From: Skermanella aerolata KACC 11604
GTDB taxonomy: Bacteria; Pseudomonadota; Alphaproteobacteria; Azospirillales; Azospirillaceae
Assembly (NCBI RefSeq): GCF_000936425.1
Contig: NZ_AVFK01000010.1
Location: forward strand, 1 to 64,000
Direction of reading: 5' to 3'
DNA length: 64,000 bases
In this document: piece after piece, positions 8,132 to 17,063 of the stretch
How positions within the stretch are numbered: the stretch's first letter is position 1
How the letters are laid out: each line of letters starts with the position of its first letter
Position numbers and translations under genes: made by a program
The notes under the pieces: generated by a model
Database searches by the model: none
Seen by the model: only the letters and a program-made list of their open reading frames with translations
Told to the model about the DNA's origin: nothing

Positions 8132-9280
8132 CTCATTCCGAAGATACAGTGCGTCGGATGAGTTCATAGAAGATGTCCTTTGGCACTCTGGTTCAGACAG
8201 GGGCTTTGCCTTGCCGGCGTGATCGCGGATGTAGAGCCGGATGCGCCGACGGACCATCTCAGCGTGGGACTTCCACGCAGCGCTCCCGTCGAACGACAGC
8301 ACCCGGGAGTGGCGGGGTGGCTCCCTGCAGGGATGGACGCAGTCCTCGACCTTATCGGCACCGGCTGGATCGATGGACTTCTCTACAACTACTTCAATGC
8401 ACTAGCGGGTGAAACGCAGCACCATGCCGCTATTACCGGGTTTCGCGCCAGTTATGCGATGATATGGCGTTCCACCCGCAGAGCTTGCGTTCGGCACAAG
8501 CTCTCCGCTGACAGGATCCTGTCCCGCCGATGCCAGCATCCTTGCAGCGTCGCGCAACAAGTCGAGTTCTTCCACGGTAACACAGTCGACTGAATGAAGT
8601 TTACCCGCAAGCCGACTCAAAGCGCCGGCGTAAAATCGAGGATGAGCCATAGGTCACCGATGTATCGTGTCTGGGAATGTCACTAAACAAGAGAGGCGAT
8701 CATGTCTTCGTTTCCAAGATGAGCGCCCATGTTCAAGGTGACACGGAACTTGTTGCCTGCCAATCATTCTTAGTAAAATACCACTTAATTGGTGAAAATT
8801 AATAATCCATAAGGGGTTTGATCATCAGCTGTTATAGGTAGAGGTTTGCCGATTAGAATATGGAGAACAGAAGTGATGCGGCAGCATGCCACTCCCAAAT
8901 GCAACCGATAGGCATCGGCAGCGACGATGCGTTAAGACTTTGTATGTAAGTCATAGATCAGATCATAGCGTTCCAAGGATGGTAGGTTGCCGATCATGAG
9001 CATGGTGCAGTGGATTTCGAGAAGCGCCGCAACGATAGACGGAAATACCGATGGTCGAGCCGATCTGCGGCAGTCGAGATTCCCGTGTCACGGAAGTCCA
9101 TGATGCGCCCATAGGGGAGCATTCGCAGAGCTTCCCAACCATTGCCGCTGCGCTTGAAGCGACCTGCACCACGCTGCAAGTGGTCACATCGGCGATCATA
9201 CCCGATGCAATCCGCGCCCGATTCCAATGGATACGCGCCTCGCCGGTCAACAGGGAGCGGCACTCCACGCCGGTAGTTAG
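8132..9280. other. Long region without a confident gene
   Basis: This stretch of about 1150 nt lies between the GT-C-like gene and the flippase-like gene. Reading frames on both strands are short, lack family resemblance and have no good ribosome sites, apart from a weak minus-strand candidate at 8402-8650. Positions about 8755-8880 are AT-rich and hold no recognisable feature. Overall it resembles decayed or recently inserted DNA at the edge of an accessory glycan region. Confidence 0.5.
8402..8650 (-). CDS. Possible small hypothetical protein (82 aa)
   Basis: An ATG-started frame encodes an amphipathic, helix-rich N-terminal half (residues about 5-45, with VTVEELDLLRDAARML) and a less ordered C-terminal half. 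The N-terminal half has plausible protein composition, but no strong Shine-Dalgarno sequence precedes the start and codon use is less GC-biased at third positions than in neighbouring genes. It could be a real small protein, the remains of one, or chance. Confidence 0.3.
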   Translation of the reverse strand: MAHPRFYAGALSRLAGKLHSVDCVTVEELDLLRDAARMLASAGQDPVSGELVPNASSAGGTPYHRITGAKPGNSGMVLRFTR

Positions 9281-10330
9281 ATGAAAAATATGAATTCCAT
9301 ATCAATGGCGAGGGTGTCGATGGTCAAGTACGGTCTCCTGGCAGCCAAGATGGCGATCAGCGTTGGCTTGGTGGTCTGGATCGCGACCCAGATGAAGATC
9401 GGTGACGCGTTCCTGCAATTATCGATGATTTCTCCTACTGTCGTGGTCGCCGCCACAGCGGTCATCGCCCTGCAAATGTTCATAAGCGTCGTGCGCAACA
9501 GCGTGACGCTCACATTGACGGGCAGTCGACTGCCCGTCCGACAAGTGGGCGTCAACGTGCTGGTCGGCGCCTTCTTCAGCCAGACCATGATCTCGTTCGT
9601 CGGCGGGGACGCCATGCGCATCCTTGGGCTGACCCGCCGTGGGTTACCGATTCGCACCGCATCGGCTGCCATTTTGCTTGATCGCACCTATGGTCTGATA
9701 GGGCTGCTGTTGCTGGTAGCGGTCTGCATGTCCGCATTGGTCAAGGTCATCACTGATCCAGCGATACGTTCCGGTATCACGCTGGCACTCGTCATGGGCT
9801 TTTCGCTTACCGCGGCGTTCCTCATGCTTGGCAGGTTGCCACAAAGTTTCCGTGACCTGCCACGTTTCGGTGTGATCGCGGACATGGCCTCGGTCAGTCG
9901 CTATTGCTTCATGCGTCCAGGGGCTTCACTGCTAATCCTGGCGCTGAGTTTCGTAACGAATATTTTCAATGTTGTGGTTGTCTGGCTGGTCGCCACGGAC
10001 CTTGGGGCTTCGGTCAGCTTCCTGTCTTGTCTGATCGTCGTTCCTCCGGTTCTTTTCCTCTCCATGCTGCCAATCTCTGTATCAGGGTGGGGAGTGCGCG
10101 AAGGCGCAATGGTTGTTGCATTCGGCTATCTGGGGGTCGCATCGGACGAGGCATTGGCCACCTCGTTACTGTTCGGCCTTCTAGTGCTCGCGGCCGGCTT
10201 GCCTGGAGGGTTGCTCTGGCTATTGGAGCAGCATCGCTACCCACCCGGCGGCAAGTCGTCCGGTGGCGCTCCTCCCGCCAATACCCCGGCCGGCGATGTG
10301 GCGGACGGTGTCGGCATACCCGTCTCGTGA
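9281..10330 (+). CDS. Flippase-like / lysylphosphatidylglycerol synthase transmembrane-domain protein
   Basis: The protein is 349 aa with about eight hydrophobic segments, matching the LPG_synthase_TM (UPF0104/YbhN, AglD2) family. The segment ISFVGGDAMRILGL..RG, the ILLDRTYGL segment and the late PISVSGWGVREGAMV segment are typical conserved stretches. The family covers the membrane half of MprF and stand-alone proteins proposed to flip or modify lipid-linked substrates. No lysyl-transferase domain is attached. With the adjacent glycosyltransferases, a role in moving a glycolipid or lipid-linked sugar is plausible. A start further downstream at one of the clustered Met codons is possible, as no strong ribosome site precedes 9281. 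Confidence 0.82.
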   Translation: MKNMNSISMARVSMVKYGLLAAKMAISVGLVVWIATQMKIGDAFLQLSMISPTVVVAATAVIALQMFISVVRNSVTLTLTGSRLPVRQVGVNVLVGAFFSQTMISFVGGDAMRILGLTRRGLPIRTASAAILLDRTYGLIGLLLLVAVCMSALVKVITDPAIRSGITLALVMGFSLTAAFLMLGRLPQSFRDLPRFGVIADMASVSRYCFMRPGASLLILALSFVTNIFNVVVVWLVATDLGASVSFLSCLIVVPPVLFLSMLPISVSGWGVREGAMVVAFGYLGVASDEALATSLLFGLLVLAAGLPGGLLWLLEQHRYPPGGKSSGGAPPANTPAGDVADGVGIPVS

Positions 10331-10465
10331 CCCCGCGACATGCCACCAGCCCTTCACGATGCAAAATTCTCATGAGGCAATTGGAGAACTCCCTGTGCGT
10401 GGATTTACGGGACCAGGAAAAGGTGAACTGCGGATAACCGTGCTCTGTTCAGGGGCCTTGGCAAG

Positions 10466-11002
10466 ATGATGCCGCCAAAAATCGGCGATCCAGTCGAAAT
10501 GCTGCAAACCCCTTTCGTGAGGATTGTTCGCTTTCCCGCGGATTTTGGGGAATTCAGGAAAAACTACGATGTCGTAGTTTTCGGGCCTCGTGCTGGAGTG
10601 GTGGCAGTGAATGGCGATCGGATTCTGATGATCCGCCAGTACCGGTTTCTGCCCAATGCCTTATCATGGGAGATTCCCGGTGGAACGGTGGAACCGGGTG
10701 AGGATCCCGCAGTCAGCGCGCAACGCGAGTGCCTGGAGGAAACTGGGGTTTTATGTGAAGACCTCAATCCATTGATCACCTATTGGCCCGGTCTGGACAA
10801 CGTTGACAATGAAACAACTATCTACAGCTGTATAAAAAGCCGGCAGGTGCATCCTTTCCAGCCTAATCCTTCAGAAGTGGTCGAAATCGCGTGGATGCCG
10901 CTGATGGATGTCATGGGAATGGTCATGGGTGGTGAGATAAAGGATGTTTTCACACAAACTGCAATGCTGAGCTTCGCCTATTCCAGACTCCGAAGCGGTT
11001 GA
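10466..11002 (+). CDS. NUDIX hydrolase (ADP-sugar pyrophosphatase type)
   Basis: The protein is 178 aa with a complete Nudix box at about residues 72-94 (G-TVEPG-E, seven residues, then RECLEETGV), which fits GX5EX7REUXEEXGU. The YRFLPNALSWEIPGGTVEPGE context resembles ADP-ribose/ADP-sugar pyrophosphatases, which hydrolyse nucleoside diphosphates linked to a sugar. It follows the flippase-like gene after 135 nt on the same strand. It may recycle nucleotide sugars for the glycan pathway or be general housekeeping; the substrate is not determined by the sequence. Confidence 0.9.
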   Translation: MMPPKIGDPVEMLQTPFVRIVRFPADFGEFRKNYDVVVFGPRAGVVAVNGDRILMIRQYRFLPNALSWEIPGGTVEPGEDPAVSAQRECLEETGVLCEDLNPLITYWPGLDNVDNETTIYSCIKSRQVHPFQPNPSEVVEIAWMPLMDVMGMVMGGEIKDVFTQTAMLSFAYSRLRSG

Positions 11003-11192
11003 AGCGACCTTGTCCCCGTGCATCACCTACATTAAGCCGCTTATGTATTTTGCTGACGACGCGGAAATTCCTCGGATGTCATAGGGTCCATCTACCCCAA
11101 GGTCGAACCCGATCGATTTCGATCAAAGAAGCTGATCCAGCCCATTGCCTCGTCGGCTATGGGAGGCGTTTAGCGGGAGCAAGGTCATTTCT

Positions 11193-12065
11193 TCAGGCTA
11201 TCGTGACGCGGTAGCCCAGCTCCAGCACCTCTCCCGGCGGAATGTGCATCAGACCGGGCTTTTGCGAGAAGTCTCCGTCGAAACCGGCGGGAGAGGTGAA
11301 TCCCCGCCAAGGCTCGATGCAGAGGAAATCGCCGCCCGCCTTCGACCATAGGCCGAGCTGTTCGAATCCCGTCCAGGAGACCTCGATGACCGGTGCATCC
11401 GGCGTGCCCGGCGCGGCGTAGCGGACGGACCGGCTCGCCGGGTGCCTGAGGATCAGGGCGTCTTCGGCGAAAAGCGCCTCGTTCAGACGCAGCCGGCGTC
11501 CCTCGACCGGAGTCGGGAAACCGGTGTCGCCGAGCAGGCCGTTGTCCAGGCGGCTCACCGGCGCCGGCTCGTCGGTTTCGAACGTGATTTCGTGGGCATC
11601 CTTCGGGATGCCGTCGGCGAGCGGCCAGCGGAAGGCGGGGTGCGCGCCGAGCGATGCCGGCAACTCGACATCTCCTGGATTCGACAGCCGGTATCGGATG
11701 TCCAGCGACTCGTCTTCCAGCGCATAGGCGATGTCGAGTCGGAAGGCGAAGGGATAGCGCGTCCGCGTTTCCGCGTCGTCGGTCAGCGACAGGCGGCAGC
11801 CGAGCGGGCCGTGTTCCTCCCAGGTGAAGCGGCGGTCGCGGGCGAAGCCGTGCTGGGTCATGGGATAGCTTACCCCACCATGATGCAGGCGGTCGTCCTT
11901 GAGCCGTCCCACGATCGGGAACAGCACCGGCGCATGGCGTGGCCAGACGGGACCAGCCTGCCAGAGCAGTTCGGTGCCGTCGGCGGCGCGCAGCGAGCAG
12001 AGCTCGGCCCCATCGGCCTTGATGACGGCGCTGAGGCGCCCGTTGTCGATTGTGTGCTGATCCAC
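11193..12065 (-). CDS. Aldose 1-epimerase family protein (galactose mutarotase-like)
   Basis: The protein is 290 aa with a GTG start. GGAGAG lies 8 nt upstream of that GTG, which supports this start. The beta-sandwich fold is indicated by conserved stretches: HGFAR (His, about residue 87), LGAHPAFRWP (His) and CIEPW near the C-terminus (the likely catalytic Glu). The family interconverts alpha and beta anomers of hexoses or hexose-6-phosphates. It is transcribed divergently from corA with only about 150 nt between starts. The specific sugar is unknown. Confidence 0.88.
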   Translation of the reverse strand: MDQHTIDNGRLSAVIKADGAELCSLRAADGTELLWQAGPVWPRHAPVLFPIVGRLKDDRLHHGGVSYPMTQHGFARDRRFTWEEHGPLGCRLSLTDDAETRTRYPFAFRLDIAYALEDESLDIRYRLSNPGDVELPASLGAHPAFRWPLADGIPKDAHEITFETDEPAPVSRLDNGLLGDTGFPTPVEGRRLRLNEALFAEDALILRHPASRSVRYAAPGTPDAPVIEVSWTGFEQLGLWSKAGGDFLCIEPWRGFTSPAGFDGDFSQKPGLMHIPPGEVLELGYRVTIA

Positions 12066-12214
12066 CCCGATATCTCTCCACTGGCGACGTTCCGGTTCCG
12101 GCAGCCCGGCCGGTCCATCTTTACCACCGCTCGACAGGTGTTGCCGACCCCCCTGATCGTCCCCATGATTGGAGCTTCCTTCCCCACGGGGAGCGCCAGC
12201 GGGGTGATCGAATA

Positions 12215-13183
12215 ATGGGAATGGTGGTTGATAGTGCCCTCTATGTCGGCGGGCATCGCGATCGGTCCGTCGGCATCGATGTGGCGAAGCCGCCCGAGCA
12301 GCCGGACCATTTCGTCTGGATCGGATTGCTGGAACCCAGCGAGGAGATGCTGCGCACCGTTCAGGCCCGGTTCGGTCTTCACGATCTGGCGATCGAGGAC
12401 GCTCATCGTGCCCATCAGCGGCCCAAGCTGGAAGTCTACGACCATTCCCTGTTCGTCGTGCTACGCACGGCCGAACTGAAGGGCGGCAAGGTCGATTGCG
12501 GCGAGACCCATGTCTTCATCGGCCCCGGCTACGTCATCACCGTCCGGCACGGCGCCTCGTCTTCCTACGCGGAAGTGCGGAAGCGGGCGGAAAGCGTGCC
12601 GGGGATGCTCGGCAAGGGCATCGACTTCGTCCTCTACTCGATCATCGACTTCGTCGTGGACAACTACTTCCCGATCGTCGAGACCCTGGAGGCGGAGGTC
12701 GAGGAGACGGCGGAGGGAGTCCTGACGGCGGCCTTCTCGCCGGAGAAGATCGCCCGAATCTACGAGATCCGACGCGAGCTTCAGCTCCTGCGCCGGTCGG
12801 TGACGCCGTTGATCGAGATGGCGGGGCGGCTGGCCCGCGTCGAGGTGCCGCTGATCGACAGCGACCTCAAGCCCTACTTTCGCGACGTCCAGGACCATAC
12901 GACCCGTCTGACCGAACGGATCGAAAACCTCCGCGAGTTGTTGGCTTCGGCATTGGAGGCCAATCTGCTGATCGTGTCGATCCGCCAGAACGAGGTGATG
13001 AAGAAGCTGGCGGGATGGGCGGCGATCCTGGCGGTCCCGACCGCCATCGCCGGCATCTACGGCATGAACTTCGAACATATGCCGGAACTGAAGTGGGAGA
13101 TGGGATATCCCGCCGTGCTGGTCGCGATTATCGTGATCTGCGCATACCTGTATGTGCGGTTCAAGCGCAGCGGATGGCTCTGA
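12215..13183 (+). CDS. corA: CorA-family magnesium/divalent cation transporter
   Basis: The protein is 322 aa from ATG 12215; GGGGTG lies just upstream, and the frame extends further upstream without a good start. A large N-terminal cytoplasmic alpha/beta domain and long helical stalk (about 150-255) are followed by two C-terminal membrane helices. The signature GMN in IYGMNFEHMPEL, at the end of the first helix, is the selectivity-filter motif of pentameric CorA channels. They import Mg2+ and, in some members, Co2+ or Ni2+, or export Zn2+ (ZntB). No other transport gene accompanies it. Confidence 0.93.
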   Translation: MGMVVDSALYVGGHRDRSVGIDVAKPPEQPDHFVWIGLLEPSEEMLRTVQARFGLHDLAIEDAHRAHQRPKLEVYDHSLFVVLRTAELKGGKVDCGETHVFIGPGYVITVRHGASSSYAEVRKRAESVPGMLGKGIDFVLYSIIDFVVDNYFPIVETLEAEVEETAEGVLTAAFSPEKIARIYEIRRELQLLRRSVTPLIEMAGRLARVEVPLIDSDLKPYFRDVQDHTTRLTERIENLRELLASALEANLLIVSIRQNEVMKKLAGWAAILAVPTAIAGIYGMNFEHMPELKWEMGYPAVLVAIIVICAYLYVRFKRSGWL

Positions 13184-13227
13184 CAAGCGCTCTGAGACGG
13201 GCAACGAAGAATAAGGGGAGAAAAGAA

Positions 13228-14157
13228 ATGGCGAAGGAACGCATCGGGTTCATCGGCGTCGGGCTGATGGGGCATGGGATGGCCGCCAACATCGTGGACA
13301 AGGGCTGGCCGCTGACGGTGATGGGCCACCGCAACCGCGAGCCGGTCGAGGACCTGAAGCGTCGGGGCGCCGCCGAGGCGTCGACCCCGCGCGAACTGGC
13401 CGAAGCCAGCGATATCGTGGTGATGTGCGTGACCGGCAGCCCACAGGTCGAAGCCGTGGTCAACGGCCCGGACGGGCTGGCGTCGGCCGGCAAGCCGCTG
13501 CTGATCGTCGATTGCTCGACATCGGAACCGTCGGTCACCACCCGGCTCGCTGCCGAGCTGGAGCCGAAGGGCATCGTCCTGATCGACGCGCCGCTCGGCC
13601 GCACGCCGAAGGACGCCTGGGAAGGAACGCTGGACGTCATGGCCGGCGGCGCACCGGAGCATGTCGAGCGGGCGCGGCCCGTGCTGGAGGCTTTCGCCGG
13701 CCGGATATTGCCGACGGGGCCGACGGGGACCGGTCATACCATGAAGCTGCTCAACAACTTCCTGTCGATGGGCTATGCGGCGCTCTATTCGGAAGCCCTG
13801 ACGATGGGCGCCAAGGCCGGGCTGACGCCGGCGGTGTTCGACAGCGTGATCCGGGGCGGCCGGATGGATTGCGGCTTTTACCAGACGTTCTTCAAATGGG
13901 TTCTGGAGCGTGATCCCAACGCGCACCGGTTCACGCTGCGCAACGGGTTGAAGGACATGACCTATATGGCGTCCTTCGCCAACGCGGCCGGGGCCGCGAA
14001 CCCGTTGGGTGCGGCCGTCCGGAACTCGTTCGCCATGGCTGTCGGGGCGGGGCGGGGAGATGAATATGTCCCTCGCCTGTCCGACATCGTGGCGGAGCTC
14101 AACGGGACATCCCTTGCCGTGGGCCAGGATGCCGAGAAGGCTCCCGGCAAACCCTGA
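13228..14157 (+). CDS. NAD(P)-dependent oxidoreductase, 3-hydroxyisobutyrate dehydrogenase family
   Basis: The protein is 309 aa from ATG 13228, preceded by AAGGGGAG. The N-terminal Rossmann fold has GFIGVGLMGHGMA at about residues 6-18. The substrate-binding region reads DAPLGRTPKDAWEGTL rather than the usual DAPVSGG..GA. The catalytic Lys lies in the helix GHTMKLLNNF. The family oxidises beta-hydroxyacids (3-hydroxyisobutyrate, tartronate semialdehyde, 6-phosphogluconate relatives). The altered DAP-region motif suggests a substrate different from 3-hydroxyisobutyrate. It begins 44 nt after corA on the same strand, without obvious functional linkage. Confidence 0.9.
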   Translation: MAKERIGFIGVGLMGHGMAANIVDKGWPLTVMGHRNREPVEDLKRRGAAEASTPRELAEASDIVVMCVTGSPQVEAVVNGPDGLASAGKPLLIVDCSTSEPSVTTRLAAELEPKGIVLIDAPLGRTPKDAWEGTLDVMAGGAPEHVERARPVLEAFAGRILPTGPTGTGHTMKLLNNFLSMGYAALYSEALTMGAKAGLTPAVFDSVIRGGRMDCGFYQTFFKWVLERDPNAHRFTLRNGLKDMTYMASFANAAGAANPLGAAVRNSFAMAVGAGRGDEYVPRLSDIVAELNGTSLAVGQDAEKAPGKP

Positions 14158-14181
14158 CTCGCGGAGGATGCCGCCGAAGGT

Positions 14182-14514
14182 TCAGCGGGAAGCGAAGGGA
14201 CGCAGCGGACGGCGCTCGACGATCGGGCCGCTGCGGACCACTTCCAGAGGCGGACGCTCGCGGCCGGTGGAGAGGGTCCGGGGCCGCGGGGCCGAGTCGT
14301 AGTCGCGCTTTTCGGCGATCTGGAAGATGCCGGCCTCGACCGGAAGGCTCTCGGCCAGAATCACGGTGGCATTGAGCGAGATCACCTTGGCGGCATCGCC
14401 GGAGCGGCCCTCGAAATTACGCAGCAGGCCCGACGCCAGATACTCCTTGATCTTGGCGGCGTTGCAATTCAGCCAGTGGGCAGCCTGCTCGACGGTAATG
14501 GCGATGTCACGCAT
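14182..14514 (-). CDS. Hypothetical protein with MerR/excisionase-like helix-turn-helix (110 aa)
   Basis: ATG 14514 is preferred over an upstream TTG at 14526 because GGAG stands 6 nt before the ATG. Residues about 8-33 (VEQAAHWLNCNAAKIKEYLASGLL) look like a helix-turn-helix of the excisionase/MerR type. A central segment with SLNATVILAESLPVEAGIFQI and a proline- and arginine-rich tail follow. It converges with the dehydrogenase gene and lies downstream of phasin on the same strand. Function is unknown. Confidence 0.65.
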   Translation of the reverse strand: MRDIAITVEQAAHWLNCNAAKIKEYLASGLLRNFEGRSGDAAKVISLNATVILAESLPVEAGIFQIAEKRDYDSAPRPRTLSTGRERPPLEVVRSGPIVERRPLRPFASR

Positions 14515-14723
14515 GAGGATCTCCAAATCATTGCCGGTTCCGGAGCGCCGCCTCTAAATCGAGGGCCGTCCGGCCGGAGGAACAAGTCACAAAAGGGTGC
14601 CGCGATCCGGCACCAGCACTCGAACCCGATGGGGCGTGGCCGTACCAGGAAGGCGGTACGTCGCCCTGTCGGCGGGCGCCGATCCGGCACCTTCAAAAAA
14701 CCGGTCGCTCGTTTCCGGTCCCC

Positions 14724-14747
14724 AGCCACGGCCGCAATGCCGTGGCT
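14724..14747 (-). terminator. Candidate terminator hairpin after phasin gene
   Basis: A 9-bp perfect stem (AGCCACGGC/GCCGTGGCT) with a 6-nt loop lies 16 nt beyond the phasin stop. It lacks a following T-run on the minus strand, so termination is only suggested. Confidence 0.4.
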
Positions 14748-14763
14748 CGGAACTATACGGAAA

Positions 14764-15180
14764 TCAGGCGGCCTTGGCGGTGCGCTCGACGGTCTTCGGC
14801 TTCTGGGCGACGCTCTTGATCTCGTCCAGGCTGGCGACGACGCGGCGGCTCAGGATGTCGGAAGCCTCGGTGGTCACCTTGGTCAGGATGTCCTGAAGCT
14901 CACGGGCGTTGGAGACGTTCTTCTCGTAGGCGGCCTTGACCAGGTCGGCCTGCTTGACCAGATTGTCCTCGACCTTGGCGGTCGGGGCGGCCGTGGTCAG
15001 CAGCGACTGGAACTGCTCCATCTGCTGACGGGCGATTTCGCTCTGGCGCTTGGCGACGGTCTGGAGACCCTGGGAGAAGGTCTGGCTGGCGGCGGTGAAC
15101 GCCTCGATGTTCTTGCGCTGAATGTCGAAAATGGTGCCGAAGTCGAAGTTCGGGACCGAGAAGCCTTTGATCGCGCTCAT
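14764..15180 (-). CDS. Phasin family protein (PHA granule-associated)
   Basis: The protein is 138 aa from ATG 15180, with AGGA upstream. It is almost entirely helical, with heptad-like spacing of hydrophobic residues and no cysteines. The N-terminal stretch FDFGTIFDIQRKNIEAFTAASQ and the RQSEIARQQMEQF helix are typical of the Phasin_2 family. Phasins coat polyhydroxyalkanoate granules, control granule size and stabilise the surface layer. A second PHA-related gene lies at 28652. A long upstream region (15181-15554) could hold its regulatory sites. Confidence 0.9.
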   Translation of the reverse strand: MSAIKGFSVPNFDFGTIFDIQRKNIEAFTAASQTFSQGLQTVAKRQSEIARQQMEQFQSLLTTAAPTAKVEDNLVKQADLVKAAYEKNVSNARELQDILTKVTTEASDILSRRVVASLDEIKSVAQKPKTVERTAKAA

Positions 15181-15554
15181 GGATGTGTTTCCTGTCCTGT
15201 AAGATGATAACAAGTCGGGTCGCCGTGCCATCGGGCCTCGAAGCGCCCCATTTCCTTGCTGCACTGCAACATGAGAGCAATCGGCAAAAGGTTCAAGGAG
15301 AATCATCGAATTTTTTGGGGCAAACGGTGAAAAAAATGGCTGCCGTGTACACAAGGTCAGCAATCGGCTGGTAGAACCTGCCCGATAGTGTAAGGACAGG
15401 ATCGTTTCGTGCTTTGATGAAATGCCCAGTTGCGGCCGGCGCGGATCCTTTAGGCGGCGGTCAGTTGCAAACCGATGAATTTTCAGGGCGGTAGCTTCGT
15501 TATGGCTCAGGGAAAAATGGTGTGGCATGGTGGCTGCCTTGGGAAAGGGGCATC
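15181..15554. other. Divergent intergenic region upstream of phasin
   Basis: This 374-nt stretch is less GC-rich than the surrounding genes, with a T/G-rich patch (ATTTTTTGGGG, about 15309-15319). Phasin (minus) and the gene at 15555 (plus) both start from it. No PhaR-like repeat or clear -35/-10 pair could be assigned. Confidence 0.45.
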
Positions 15555-16046
15555 ATGAGCACCGGAGGAAGGCGCAAAAGCAGTTACCGGCCGCAGCTCG
15601 ATCCGTCCGGGGAGAGCGTGCATTACACCGCTACGACTCCGGCGGGTGGTGCGGAGCGCTGCCGGGATTGCGGACGCAAGCACGGGACGGTCGTGCGCTG
15701 CCTAGCCGACGGACGCTGGTTCGATGCCGACGACCAGACCTGGCGAGACCGGCGCGGCCGGCGGGCCGAGTGGCCCAACGTGGTCGAGTACAGCGAGGTG
15801 CGGGACCTTCCGGTAGCGGTGCGGCAGGTCAGGCTGTCCGGCGACACCAGCGCCAAGCTGACGAAACTGTGCCGGCGCTGCCAGATGAGCCGGGAAGCCG
15901 TGCGCAACGCCATCCGCAGCCGGATCAGGGCCTTGAGCCGGCGGGCGCTCGGCGACCTTTTCCTGGGCGGCTACGGCGAACCGGACGAGATCGAGCGGTT
16001 CAAGGTCCTATCCAGGCAACCGAAGAAAACCAGCCGGCCCCTCTGA
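15555..16046 (+). CDS. Hypothetical protein with Cys-pair zinc-ribbon-like motifs
   Basis: The protein is 163 aa from ATG 15555, preceded by AAGGGG. A CRDC...VVRC cluster lies at about residues 34-47 and CRRC near 105, followed by an arginine-rich helical region (SREAVRNAIRSRIRALSRRAL). The spacing suggests metal binding and possibly nucleic-acid contact. No family is recognised. It stands alone between the phasin and the aldo/keto reductase. Confidence 0.65.
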   Translation: MSTGGRRKSSYRPQLDPSGESVHYTATTPAGGAERCRDCGRKHGTVVRCLADGRWFDADDQTWRDRRGRRAEWPNVVEYSEVRDLPVAVRQVRLSGDTSAKLTKLCRRCQMSREAVRNAIRSRIRALSRRALGDLFLGGYGEPDEIERFKVLSRQPKKTSRPL

Positions 16047-16121
16047 CGCCGGCAGGACGGAGATCCATCTTCGACAGCAGGGCCGCGTGCAGCGGCCGTC
16101 AACGACGAAGGGGATTTTTCG

Positions 16122-17063
16122 ATGACGAGGCATTCCGTCCTCAGCCGCCGAGCCCTGCTTGCCCTGATGGCCGCCGGCAGCACCGCCATGCTGGCGCCCG
16201 GTCTTTCCCGGGCGCAAACCGGCGGGCCGGAACCGAGACCGGGACTGCGCCGGATCCCCTCGACCGGGGAGCAGGTGCCGGCGGTCGGCCTCGGTACCTG
16301 GATCACCTTCAATGTCGGCGCCGACCCAACCTTGCGCGACGAATCGGCCGATGTCATGGACGCCTTCTTCAAAGCGGGCGGCCAGATGATCGACAGTTCG
16401 CCGATGTACGGTTCGGCGCAGGAAGTGGTCGGTTACGGCCTGCGGAAGCTGGGCCACCCGCAGGCCCTGTTCTCCGCCGACAAGGTCTGGATCTCGTCGC
16501 CGGCGGCAGGGCCGGGGCAGATCGAGGAGTCGCGGCGGTTCTGGGACATCCCCCGGTTCGACCTGCTCCAGGTCCATAACCTGCTCTCCTGGGAAAGCCA
16601 TCTGGAAACGCTGTTCGCCATGAAGGCGGAGGGCAAGCTGCGCTATGTCGGCATCACGACCTCCGAAGGCCGGCGCCATGGCGAATTCGAGCGCATCATG
16701 GCGTCCCAGCCGCTGGACTTCGTCCAGGTCAGCTACAACGCGCTGGACCGGGAGGTCGAACGGCGAATCCTGCCCCTGGCGCAGGAGCGCGGCATCGGCG
16801 TCATCGTCAACCGGCCGTTCCGCCAGGGCAGCCTGACCCGCAGCCTGGAGGGCGAGGCGCTGCCGGACTGGGCGGCGGAGATCGGAGCGGCGACCTGGGC
16901 GCAGTTCCTCTTGAAGTTCATCGTCTCCCATCCCGCCGTCACCTGCGCCATCCCGGCGACGACGCAGGTGGCCCATGTGACCGAGAACATGGCGGCTTCC
17001 GCCGGCCCTATGCCGGACGAGGAGATGCGCCGGCGCATGGCGGCCTTCGTCGAGGATATCTGA
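16122..17063 (+). CDS. Aldo/keto reductase with Tat signal peptide
   Basis: The protein is 313 aa. A twin-arginine signal (SRRALLALM, about residues 8-16) and hydrophobic core end near SRAQ, so the protein is probably exported folded. The TIM-barrel catalytic tetrad is visible: Asp and Tyr in DSSPMYG, Lys in SADKVW and His in LQVHNL. Aldo/keto reductases use NADPH, which is not normally available in the periplasm, so export implies either cofactor loading before export or another electron source. The stop overlaps the start of the DUF6064 membrane protein by 1 nt (TGATG), indicating a co-translated pair. Confidence 0.9.
   Translation: MTRHSVLSRRALLALMAAGSTAMLAPGLSRAQTGGPEPRPGLRRIPSTGEQVPAVGLGTWITFNVGADPTLRDESADVMDAFFKAGGQMIDSSPMYGSAQEVVGYGLRKLGHPQALFSADKVWISSPAAGPGQIEESRRFWDIPRFDLLQVHNLLSWESHLETLFAMKAEGKLRYVGITTSEGRRHGEFERIMASQPLDFVQVSYNALDREVERRILPLAQERGIGVIVNRPFRQGSLTRSLEGEALPDWAAEIGAATWAQFLLKFIVSHPAVTCAIPATTQVAHVTENMAASAGPMPDEEMRRRMAAFVEDI

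Noticed and set aside
8120-8310. Possible remnant of an IS630-type transposase C-terminus on the minus strand
   Set aside because: A weak resemblance (helix followed by AKPL) needs frameshifts to hold, and no inverted repeats or target duplication were seen.
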